A DNA stretch of 64,000 bases from Onchocerca lupi (taxonomy: Eukaryota; Nematoda; Chromadorea; Rhabditida; Onchocercidae): contig JAOVVO010000331.1 in the NCBI GenBank assembly GCA_028564675.1, positions 1 to 64,000 of the forward strand, written 5' to 3'. Below the pieces are notes generated by a model that was not told the DNA's origin, did not search any database, and was given only the letters and a program-made list of their open reading frames with translations. Below are positions 25,401 to 37,510 of the stretch, piece after piece. The translations under genes and the position numbers were made by a program. Position 1 is the first letter of the stretch. Every line of letters begins with the position of its first letter.

Positions 25401-28400
25401 CTACATAACATTCCTAATTCTTTTCTATCTTAATCCATTTAAAATTTTCATTTTCAAATTTATCATCTTTCTTCAAATCTTATTCTAATGAAAACCTTGA
25501 AGTTCTACAATTATTCTATTCTACTCTAACCAAAGATGCAATAGCTTAATTCTAGAACAATGCTTAAAATCAAAGATAAAATTAACAGTAAATTCAAATT
25601 TACAATAAAATTGATTTTAGCAATATGTAATTGCAAAAAACATAAGATAAACCCTAATTGGAAGTTTTATTTTTCTCCTTCTAGCTTCCGTATTTTATAG
25701 TAAGAAAGTTACAAAGCTCAGGTTAAAAAAAAAAAATTAAAAAAATTTCAAATTATGACATTTTTGCTATTCCCAACATAAAATGCTAAGATATGAAAGT
25801 TTCAATTTAGTTTTCAAATATTCAGAAACAAATCGTTGGCTACTTTATAGCATGCTCCTCTATCAAATTACAAAATCTTTTAACGAAATTGTTGCGAACG
25901 ACAATAATTCAATTCCAAATATGGCAAAGACATAACATAAATGTAAATTTTGCTAACCTTTCATGCGTCACAACTCGTTTTTCCGGAAGTAAATCAAATG
26001 TACGCCGATTTTCTTCCTAAAAATTGAAAAATTTAAAATTTGGTTTTCCAAAAATTTCTAAAAACTTCTGCTTCCTGGAAAAAAAAATTCCAAATTATAA
26101 GTTTCTCAAAAAAAAAAAAAGTTAAACATGTGGTAAAAATAGGCTTTTTATTAAAAAAAGGAGAAATAATTTTGTATAACTGTTAAAAAATCCCAACATA
26201 TCCGAAAAGTTTAAGGAAATCAAAAATATTGTTGTAATATGCTGCTTAATTAGCAATACAAATCATCAAACAGCTAGAGTATTGAAATTTTTCTACAATC
26301 AAATGATACTACATGAATAAATCCTAAATATAATTACATTATCATTCCAAAAGAAAACGAAAAAATGACCGTTATTGATAGTTCGTCTAAAAAGATGGAC
26401 ATAGCAAACAAAAAAGAGTTAAATAATAAAAATTATAATTAATTACAAGTTGGAATTTACCATCAAAAGACTCGGAAGAACTGAAGAATTTTTCGATATT
26501 TCTCTTCGAAGCAAGAAATTCGCAACTGTAAGTATAATTTCTTCGGAATTTTTCATTGCCTCAAACATCCTGCAAAAGAGAAATATTTTCAAACATACTG
26601 ATTAGATTATTAATTTCATAAGAATTTTTTAAATTATTTCAATGAAATGAATAATGAAAAAATGATAAAAAATAATAACAAATAATATGTCATGTGGTGA
26701 TTCAAAAAAAAAAAAAAAAAGTCAAAATTCAAAAATCGAAAATTCCGAAGAATATATGAAAATAGATGTATTAATAAGAATCAATTAGATTTTTCAGTCA
26801 AATCATAATTTTATATTAACGAACTTTTGGCCATAATCAGCCATAACTTCATCTTTTGATGTACCCGTAACAGCATCATGATGTTGGAATAAATTCATCC
26901 AACGTCGAGCTTCGACAAGTAATTGAAATAGCCGTAATGCATTACCTTTGTCCAATTCTTTCATTCCCATAAAACTATATAAAATTTCAGCAGTTCTAAA
27001 AAAAAAAAAAAAAAAAAAATTACTGATATTAGAAAAATAAAGATTAAATAAAAGCATAAATGAAGATTTTTCATAAATTTTTTCCATACCTACTTCCCGA
27101 ACATTTTTCCAGAAAATCCATAAACAATTAATACTGCATCCTTACAATCAAAGTTTCTAATAATCCCCATAAGATTTTGAAAGTTCATTTTCACAAAATA
27201 TTAACCTGATATAGTGTTGTAAAACACGATCAAAACGTTTGTGAAACGGTCGATTCGTATAATATCCTGAATTTCTTGTCAGTTAAGATTTCAGAAATCA
27301 AACTTTAAGACATTCTTTATTTCGAAAAAAATTAATTCTTGTGTTAAAAAATAAAAATATACAGCAAATAACAATTTTATGCTGAATATCCATATCTATT
27401 GGTATTTTATTTTTGGGAATTAAAAACAAACCACTCCAATAATGATCATTTCGATCGGCATATGTGAAAAAATCGCCTGATAGAACTGGTAATGTATCGC
27501 TAACTTCATCTAATCGTTCATGAACTAAACGAAAATAGTCATCCAAAGTACCGAAACGAGCCTAGAATAACAAAGAAAAAGCATTATTTTTGAATATGTA
27601 TAATATTCGCTACTTTTTAAATTTAATTGTACAAGAAACCTAAATGATTATTTAAATTTCATAAAATTTTAATTTAAAAATGAATACAAAGCGTGACAAA
27701 TTAAATAACTGAAATTACAGAAAAGAAGAAATTATGATATTTTACAAATTAAATAACTGATGCAGTTTGTCTAGCTATTACACAAATAATAATTACAATG
27801 ATTTATTGTTTAAGATGTCAAATGCTAAACCATTTTAATTGAATAATTAGCATGGCGTACAAACTATACAGTGAAAAATTATATGATGGCTTTAGAAATG
27901 CATTAATTATTGCATTCACAATGATAAGTGAACTACTTATCGTAATAAATAACAAAAATAAGATATTGAAACAAAAATTTTCTAGAAAAAAGTAAAATTC
28001 GAAAATAGTAAACTAAAAATCCAACAATAAACTCACATTTACATTCCATCTATTTTGTTCATTCATATATTTAAATAATTTCATGTAATTTCTGTATTGC
28101 TTATTCCATTCCGATTCAGTATCATAACGAAAATCATCACCTAATGGCACCAAAACAACATTTGTCTTGAATAATTGCGCTTTTTTTCTATACTGATCAT
28201 ATAATAATGCTGCTCTACAATTGAATTTGAAATCAGTTACAAATTATTGCATTTATCAGACAATAAAAATAAACTATCAATATTAAACAGTACAAACTGG
28301 ATTAAGAAATTTTCGTCGCTTATTCGAAATCCATCAAATTCAACTCTTCCACGAGTTCATAATGAGATAATTAAATAAAATTAAATAAAATCAATAAAAA

Positions 28401-31344
28401 TTAACAAAGATGGGATTATTTTTAGAGTTGTAAAAATCACTAATTCATTGGCCAATCTAAAAAAACGCAAATTTTACCTTTCCCTAACATTATCCTCGGT
28501 GATTTCAACAGCGGGTAATCTCCATGGACAATCGACACTACTTCCTACCGTACGTTTAAAATCAAATTGACAACAAATCTTTGGATCCGGACCACATGTA
28601 TGAGGTATATCATACGAAAAAAATGGCATCACATGTGTAGCGAAATCTGTTGAATTGTCACGATTGCCTATAAATCTTTAATCATTAATTTTATTAATTG
28701 CATTTATTATTTGTTAATTTTCTAATAAAATGATTACATAAATAAGACTAAACAAATGCCTATCAAATAAAACTTTGAATAGCAAAAAAATGTTTATTAA
28801 ATAAACAAAATATTTTAAACAAATTTAAGTAAAATTTCATTTGCAAATTTACTGTTAAATAAAATTAGTTCCCTGTACAATCATTTCATCCCCATTAAAT
28901 AAGTAATCGAATAAGTTCATTTCCATCAAAAAATTTCAGATGGAAAGTTTAGATTAAACGAGTTTCTTGATAAATGATGAATACTGCGAATTATCAATCT
29001 TTTCATCTTGAATACTGCGAATTATTAATCTTCTCATCTTTTCTCATTAAAAAAATTGTATGAATTAATAAGTGTACTGACCAATTTGCATCGATTTGAT
29101 TGCTAGTAAGAAATATCTGATAGTAATTTCAGAAAAAAATTATGAATATTTAATTTCATGCAAATTGTTTAGAAATAGTAAAAATTCGAAATCCTATGCA
29201 AGAATTCATAATAATTAAAGTATTTTCTGTTTGCGATCGAATTAACCAGTATAGTAATAAATGCGAATATTTAGAAAAATCAATCATAAATATAAAGATG
29301 AAATTTTAACAACTTTGAAACCAAATATTTTGACTAAATTCAAGTATTATGAAGCAAAATTTAATAAAACTAATTCTGGTACTAATGATAGCCTAACGAT
29401 CACATAGTTGAATAGAATGATTCCTCAATTCATCGATTCTAGAATCAGCATTCTAAATCAGTTTCAAAAAATATACCGATAAGAGTTTATATCACGATCG
29501 GGAGGGATATTGAATTCATAAATCATACATTCATAACATACCCCATAATTGTCTCCACATAAATTCTAATTCTTTCCTTTCTGCCAAATATTTTTTCACC
29601 GAATAGTGCACTCGTTGAAGTACACCATTCGACAAATTCGATAATTTCATGAAGTATGAAATTGTGGGACTTAAACCGAACGGATCAATCGACCAATGAT
29701 TCTTTGGTTTGTAATCTGAAATCATTATTTCAAAATGTGAAAAATGACAAACTATTAAGCAGAACAATGATAAAAGGTTTAACATTTTAGGAGAGCAAAT
29801 CATATTTTTATTCCAAAAAGCTGAAATCAAGAAAATGTGTATTTCATGAATTAATATTTCCATTCCTTTTTATATCATAATTTCTACTTTCTATAATTTC
29901 AAATATTAGAAATGATAATGATTTATAACCTTTTCCAATATGATTACGAATCCATTCATGTCCTTCCATTAATTGACTGATCACTCCATAGTAATGTGAA
30001 TTAGCTTCGTCGGGCATTACCCATCCACCAGTTAATATTTCTAACTTTCGTGATTTCAAAAGCCTTAAGTTATTAGCAAATTTCCAGTTGTAAGAAGTAA
30101 AACAGAACAAAAATCCATCAAAAAATCCTATATCTCATATTCTAACTTCGATATGAGTCAATTTAATCAACAAAATCGGCAAACAAATGAGCATAAGTAC
30201 TGAATAAGCCAAGATTAGTAAGCCTGAATGAGTTCTCGATTTTACCGGATGAATAATGTGAATTACATACAAAGTTCAGGCTTTCAAAATCATATTTCAA
30301 ACAATAACAAGCAATAATGACTACTATATTTCGCTGAATTTCTCTAAGATAAACTATTTCCAGTTTAACCTAATATTTTTCGCCATATCTCCTAAATTTG
30401 CTTCTTCGAAGGACCAAATTATCTAACTCCTTTGTAGATTAAATTTCGGAAAAAAGGCAAATTCGATAATTTCTAAAGCAACAAATAAGCAAAACGTAAT
30501 CTTTATAAAATACTAAAATATTGGATAGAAACTTACTGCTTTACTAATTCTCGCTTTTCCTCATCAATTTCTGCCCACCATCGCTCAAAAAAAATAATTT
30601 CTGCGTAAACAAAACGCATTTCATCCATTTTTTGCAAATTGTTCAACATATTATTTAGTATATTTCGTGTCTGACTTTCATAATATTCTTCAAAAGTTCT
30701 TATCCAACCTGAAACTTTGGTTTTCGTTTTTTTTTTTTCAAATTATTTTGAAAGTAAATCCATCTATTAAAATCCATAATTTTACGATAGTATTTTCCAT
30801 TCCATTAAAATCTGTCACATTATGAACATACATGTAGCAAATGTGTTATCTTATAGAATGAACAGTTATGTTTGAAATATCTAAAAATAATCAAAGGTAA
30901 AAAAAAAGAAAAAAAGAATATCGATGAAGCGAATTAAAAAACATAACAGAAAATTAGATAACCTGCATCATTATGTGAATGTGGTACTACTATTACTTCA
31001 AGTCGTTCTTCACGTTGTACCGAAGCTTGACTATATTCAATATCGTAACCTTGCTTCCATACACCACCATCTGGATCATCAAATGGTAGCTTACTATATA
31101 CATCCAACATCTTAAGTAAATTAATGAGAATGTAAAAAAGAGATAAATTGATAAATAAACATAAATAAGCAAATAACAAAGTGATACTTAATTTTGGAAA
31201 ATTCTCACAATACTATTGAATATGATTATATTAGGATTATATAGGCAGTTCGGACCTCTATTTAAATTTATAATAAAAAGCAAGCTATATAAAGAACAAC
31301 TTTATGTAAATTTGAAATGCATAAAATAAAAAGTGAAAGATTAG

Positions 31345-31380
<36 letters not shown>

Positions 31381-32972
31381 GTTACCTGAATATTGTTTTT
31401 ATCGGGTACTGTCATATATATACTCTCAAAACACATATCAATCGGTTCAGTAGAGGAAATACGATCCAAAAATCGTCTAACATTAGCAACCTATAATTAA
31501 CTAATTTTAACATTCTCGAATTTCGTACCGATTTATTGTGATTTACAACAGATTAAAAGGATATTAATATGTGTTATTGCATATAAGTAATTCTAAATTA
31601 TTGATCATTTAATCCAAAAGATTTAAAGAGGAATTATTTCCACAAAATAAGTCTTTCCACCTATTTTATCCATCATTTATTATGTACGAAAACCATTTTG
31701 GCACATCAACTAGAGATTTACCATACATAATAAAAATTCGAAAATTTTATTAACTTCTTCATTATCATCTCATTTTATTTCGAAAAATCATACCTTTCCG
31801 CCTATTTTATCCGTTATTTCCGCTAACTTTTGCGGTTCTTGCGGAGGATGAATAACTCCATGTATTGCTTGTTCTTCCTCAACTTTCTGTTGCGCAGCTA
31901 TTTCCGCATTACGAGCTTCATTTTCAATCTATAAGTGTCACATTTTTCTGAATTAGACGCGGCAGAACAATTAATTAAATTGATCAATTACAACCTACTT
32001 CACATTTTTCAAGAATTTGAAAAGTTATCATAATTATGACCTAATTCACCAACGCAAGTACATAACTGAAGCTAATTTTTAATATTGTAATTTGATATGC
32101 ACAGAAAGATACTTTTATCATCAAACTTGAAGTCTATGTTTAAATTTTATTGGATTAATTAAATTCTATTGAAAAATCGTCTAATCTAAATCGTGAAATT
32201 TAAAATAAATTTTATTAAATGCAAAAAAATACTTGTTCAGCTTTCTTTGGAGGTGGCAAAAAGCCAACAGCAGCTTCATCTACACTTTCCTTTTCTTTTA
32301 TTTCATCTGTACTTTTCTTCTCTTTCATTTCTCCACTAGTTTCACCTTAAATGATTCAGGCATTAAAAAATTACAAAAAAAAAAAGACATTTAGAATTAA
32401 AATGCAAAGAAGAATTACGAAATTAAAATTCTCCATGGGGAAAAAAAAAAACTTGAAAATCCAAGTAATCTTCATTTTAATCTGATAAATTACTGCGTAA
32501 CTAAAAGTAAAGCTACTTTTATTGTTAAGTTTTTCTAATAAAGTTATTTTTCCTATAAAATAAAAAATACTTTTCAATTGTTGTTGTTTTTCAAGAACTT
32601 TTTGTAACATGCTGTGCATCAGCTGACCATTTCTTTTTGCATCATCTTCCAATAGATTGATTTGTTTTTCCAGTTCATTCAATTCTAACTGCAAATATTA
32701 TTTGAATACATTATCAAATTATATCAATTTCTCTTTTGCTAAAATGACCAAAATATTTCATATTTTAATATGTCAAACATAAATTCCCGAACTCCACAAA
32801 ATTTACTTTCTTCTATTTTTAGTAATAAATATGCAATAATTTGTCTAAAAAACCAACATTATATCAAAAATTAAAAATCATAAACATTAAATAAATCATT
32901 GCTCCTGTTCCTGCAAATGAAAAAAATGGGCGAAGAGATTAAGCATGATAACTATTGAATATTTTGATCAAA

Positions 32973-33008
<36 letters not shown>

Positions 33009-33148
33009 AAAACTTATCATACTTGTTGATCCGCATAACTTCGTCTATGATCGAAAGTTTGTGCTTCCAATGAATTATATAGAATTAAACAAACAAATAT
33101 AGATGTACTTAAAATACCAACTAATAATCGTTGCCAAGTTAAATGCAT
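20729..33148 (-). CDS. aman-2: Alpha-mannosidase II (Golgi, GH38)
   Basis: Golgi alpha-mannosidase II trims two mannoses from the N-glycan GlcNAcMan5GlcNAc2 to open the complex/paucimannose pathway. The 27 exons run minus from 33148 to 20729; every phase is consistent and the sum is 1207 aa (family about 1145). First exons: 33023-33148, 32571-32688, 32233-32345, 31794-31928, 31386-31490, 30963-31110, 30537-30708, 29930-30063, 29542-29715, 28478-28667, 28037-28214, 27432-27561, 27206-27266, 26825-26995, 26461-26569, 25958-26016. Remaining exons: 25154-25334, 24871-24983, 24532-24619, 24229-24307, 23835-23953, 23424-23609, 22718-22859, 22250-22311, 21821-21998, 21210-21418, 20729-20872. Residues about 7-23 form a signal anchor (type II topology), and residues 44-200 a charged, helix-rich stem. 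GH38 hallmarks follow: PHSHNDAGW (zinc His/Asp), TGGWVMPDEA, SIDPFG (nucleophile Asp), SGDFFTYADRNDHYWSG (catalytic acid region), and QHHDAVTGTS (zinc His). Confidence 0.95.
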
Positions 33149-33700
33149 CTTTAGCGCATATACGAAATATATCCAATTTTACAATTCTTTTTTTTTTGAA
33201 ATTTGTAATTCCAATTAACAATGAATCAAATCATTGAAGCCAATATTCTATAAAAGCAAGAAAAAATTATTAATCATTTCGAAGACTGCTTCTCATTTGA
33301 ATTAAAAATGATTGTTGAATTTTAAAATCAATTATTTAAAAAGATTAGAGGAAGAGAAGAAAATAATAGTAAAAAAAAGAAGTGAAAGGAATATTACTAT
33401 ATCCAATAAAATAAAAAAAAAAAAAAAAAAGCAAATGAATAACAATCAAAGATCATGGCAAATTAAAATGAACAAAACTAAAAAGAAAAAAACTTTAAAG
33501 TATTTTCACAAATATTAAAATTACCTCAAATCTATCACAACAAATATTTACCCAAATAAAGGAATAGCAATTATTAGAAAAAATTAGTAAAACTCAGCTA
33601 TCCCGCCAAAATCGAGATATTTTATACGATAAATACAATAGAAATTTATAATATTTCTCAGTCAAATGAATCATTTATCCATATCTCACTGCTTTATTCT
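33149..33700. promoter_or_regulatory. Upstream region of aman-2
   Basis: This is the 5' flank of the minus-strand gene, AT-rich and with poly(A) runs. No clear trans-splice acceptor lies immediately before the ATG at 33148; the preceding bases on the minus strand read GCGCTAAAG. The plus-strand frame at 33312-33518 is low-complexity Lys/Asn and is not supported. Confidence 0.4.
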
Positions 33701-33765
33701 CTCATCGTTCAATCTGCTAAAGCTTACGTGCATTATTTGAAATTTTGTCGCAAATCATGTTAAAT

Positions 33766-34165
33766 TGTCTGGAATGTTGCAAGCACCAAAGCTTGTGTGC
33801 ATTGTTTAAAATTGTAAGCATTGTCTATCTCTTATCTTTTGTCCTGATAACCAAATCTTTTGTATAACATGTTCTAAGTCATCGCTTACTACAAGACCAA
33901 AGATTATCGATATAAAAAGAAGCTTCTAGCGATCACCGATCAGTATTACGCAGTAATCAACCAGCAATCATTCAATAATTACGCAGTCAATCAACTCAAC
34001 GGTCACTCAATTCACTCGACAATCAATCGATATTCAATCAATTTCTATTATAAACCAAACGATTAACTACAATCGTAATATTATCTGATTTTATTCTATT
34101 TTATAACATAAACGAAGGAATCAATTATCAGTTAATCAATAAAAACTTTTCCAAAACAGTAATTC
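33766..34165 (+). mobile_element. Probable degraded LTR
   Basis: It begins TGTCTGGAATGTT, the same word that starts the LTR at 8273 (minus). A TATA-like GATATAAAAAG follows (about 33918-33928), and then a comparatively GC-rich stretch with repeated CAATCA/GTCAATCAAC words. A poly(A)-signal-like AATAAAAA lies near 34138. The 3' end and target duplication could not be fixed. Just upstream, an AAAGCTTRYGTGCATT word occurs at about 33719 and again at about 33788, suggesting local duplication. Confidence 0.45.
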
Positions 34166-37100
34166 TTTTTTTTTTCGTCACCAATTTTTATTGTAGAATA
34201 TTTAATAAAGAATTTATAGTTTTACAAATAAAAGTTTTACGGTAAATTTGGCAAACAAATAGATCATTTCTGTAAAATCTTATCGAAATCAATCCTCATT
34301 AAATGATTTTCAAATTTTCTATAATATCAATTCAAAATAAATAATTTTGATTATCATTTTCAAAGAACTTCTTTTTTTTTTTTTTTTTTTTTGACAATTG
34401 AATAGTATCCTTGCAAAAATATTTTAATGTTTACGATAATTTTATCTATTGCAATAGAACTTTTAATAATCTTTTATGAAGCAAAATTCCTTACAATATT
34501 CAGTGGTAATTCATTTACTATTAATTATTATTGTTTATTAAAATAACTAACAATCGAATTTTGAAAAAAAAAAATGAAAATAAAAAGGAGAAAAATGAAG
34601 AAAAAAGATAGAATAAACAAAAAAAGGAAATTAATTTTAAATTGATTACTGCATCTTAATATACTAATATCTTCGTTCAATAATTCGAAAAGCAATGAAA
34701 TATGTTGATGTGAACCATTTTTGATGTAATATATTATTTCTTACAGATGAAATGAATAAAAAATAAGATTACTCCCATCATATCAGTATCTTATCGGCGA
34801 TAATTCCGCCACATTTTTTTTTTCGACAGAACAATTTTCAAATAAATCACAAAAACCCACCAAAAATATAAGTATTTTTTTTCTTTGTTGTTTGTTTGAA
34901 CAAAGATTCGACAATCTCACAACATTAATTTTACGTGATAATTTTGCTACATGAGTTTCCCATGATAATATCTTTATATTAATTTTAAGTTAATAAAATA
35001 AAATAGTGTTTATGATAACAATAACAAGATTTTCGGAAATATTCTAAATAAGCTTTTGCATAACAATCCTCTGAAATATTTCAATTCATTGAAGCATATA
35101 AAATCCATTTTGGAAGAGTAATATTTCCAAAAAATTTAGGAAAAAAAAAAAGAAAACTTTTGCAAAAATCAAAAATTCCATCAAAATGTTAGCATTTAAA
35201 AATGAATGCTTATGGAAGAATATCAATAAAAAGAGAGACAAAAATAATTTGATAGATTTCTTGTTATTTTCAAGTTGAGGAAAACTTTTTAGTAGAAATG
35301 TATCAGTAAAAATAGAAGGAAAAAAAAAAAACCTTATAACGAAAAATGAAAAAGGAAAAATAAAAATAAAAATGAAGGAAAATAAGCAAAATAAACAAGC
35401 ATAAGGACGAACCTGAAATAATTAATCAATAAAAAAGGAAATAAATAATGAATAAATTAGGGGAAAAACAAAAACAAAAAAAAAAGAAAAAAATGAGTAA
35501 TCATATTTAAGATGGATGAATTAAGAGTAAACGGAACCATGGAACTAAGAAGCTATCTAGAAATAAAAAAAAAAAAATCAGAACTAAATTTAAAACTATT
35601 ATTAAAATGGATGACAGTTAAAGGATGATAATCGATAATTAACCGAATAATTCAAAGTTAAGGAAAAATTTTATGATAGCAAAGAGATTAATGAAATATC
35701 AAATATCAGATATACCGAATATCTCAATGAATGTGATCATTTGAAAAAGATATTATCAAGAGTGAAAATAGATAAGTGTCGTAAAAAGCAAATTGAATAA
35801 CAAATATGCTGAATAAACCGTTTTATTTTTTTATTTTTCCTACCATTTATATGATTAGTGCAAAAATTTATTAATGAATTTTATTTATTCAGATAAATAT
35901 TTAAGATTAAAATATCAATAAAAAATATTTATTAAAAATGATAAAATAAAGCAACTCACCTGTTATTATCATAGAGAAATTGATGCATGAAATTGATAAT
36001 ATATGCAGAATATATCGGTTAATTTGAAAATATGATCATATCACTGAAGTAGATTTAGTAATATTATTATGATTCATTTAAAAATTTTATAAATTCATAT
36101 GCAACCAATTTTGGTTCCTTTTTATCCAATTAAAAATTCAATTTCAAATTTTTCAAAATTTAATTAAATCATATATCTTGTATGTAATAATAATAAAAAT
36201 AATAATAATAGTAGTAATAATTCTTTACAACGTAAATCATACATAAATTAATGATACATAATCTAAATGAAAAAATTTATTTCAATTCAGTTTCAAATCA
36301 ATGACATAAAATTGTAAAAATTTACTTCACATAACTACCTTTCTATTTCCAATGAGGCACAAATTTATAGAAGATAAATTATGAAAAATTTGAAAAAAAA
36401 TGAAATATATACATATACATATGTATATATTTTATTTATTTATATATCACATAAGAAAATCAGATATACCCTGAAAGAAAAAAATACAAAGAGAATAAAG
36501 AACTAATTATCTACTAATTTTGCTTAACGAAGAGCTAATTACTTATTTAATCATTATAATCATAATTTTATCATAATTGATGCATTATGAAATAGATGAA
36601 ATTAAGCAAAAAGAAAGCATAAGATAGAAAAGCAAAAGCATATGATTTTAATTGAAAACAATAGAAATAGAAATTGATAAATTGATAAACGAAATAGGCG
36701 CTTTACGGATACAAAATACCATGCATTATCAATGATGGATTTTAGCAAATTCATATAATTATAACACAATGAAATGAATTATTCCGAAAAGAAAGATAAT
36801 TATTTCACCTTTCTATCGTTTAAAAAAAATCATTTTTAGCGGTAGCTTATGCGCAAAAAATCGGTAAAAATGAACATCATTTTTTAAACTGAACTCTGAT
36901 AATCATGATAATAAAGTAATGCGAAATATATAATGAAATAAACATGACAATAAAATCATGCAAATTACATATGTTTACAAATTAAGGAAAAATTTGTCTA
37001 ATATTACTAAAGACAGTAATACATATCCCAAATTGAACTGACCTAGATGAATTTCATTTTTGATAATTATAATTCGCCTTATTATCATAGTCATTATAAA

Positions 37101-37510
37101 AAAAAAAAAGAGTATAAGGTCTTAAAAAGTTGCAGATATAATCGGGACAAAATTACAAAAATTTTAATCTTATTACAAATTCCTGAAGAAAAGTTCCTAA
37201 CTTTAAATCACTTAGAACCGTTTTACATACTAAAAAAAGGGTGAATAAATCCGGGAAATTAAGAATTTTTTTAAGCCTAAAAAAAATATAAAATTTGTTA
37301 CAATTAAAATTACAATAGTAACTACAACATATAAATTCATAAAAAGAGAAACATAAATGTAACCCCTACTGCTACCCATAAAAAAAAAGAAACAATCACA
37401 AGAATATTTTTGTATGAATATCTGAAACTGCTACAAGTTAGGAAAAAAGCAAATTAGAATTTCTTGATTAAATATCTACCAAAATTCAACAGATTTCGTT
37501 CACGAAGTAT
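34166..37510. other. Gene-poor intergenic region
   Basis: No exon with credible frame and splice sites was found on either strand. It is rich in poly(A) and simple sequence, for example the (TAA)n-like run at 36185-36220 and an alternating AT/ACATAT block at 36405-36445. It separates aman-2 (minus) from the 3' end of sax-1 (minus). Confidence 0.5.
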
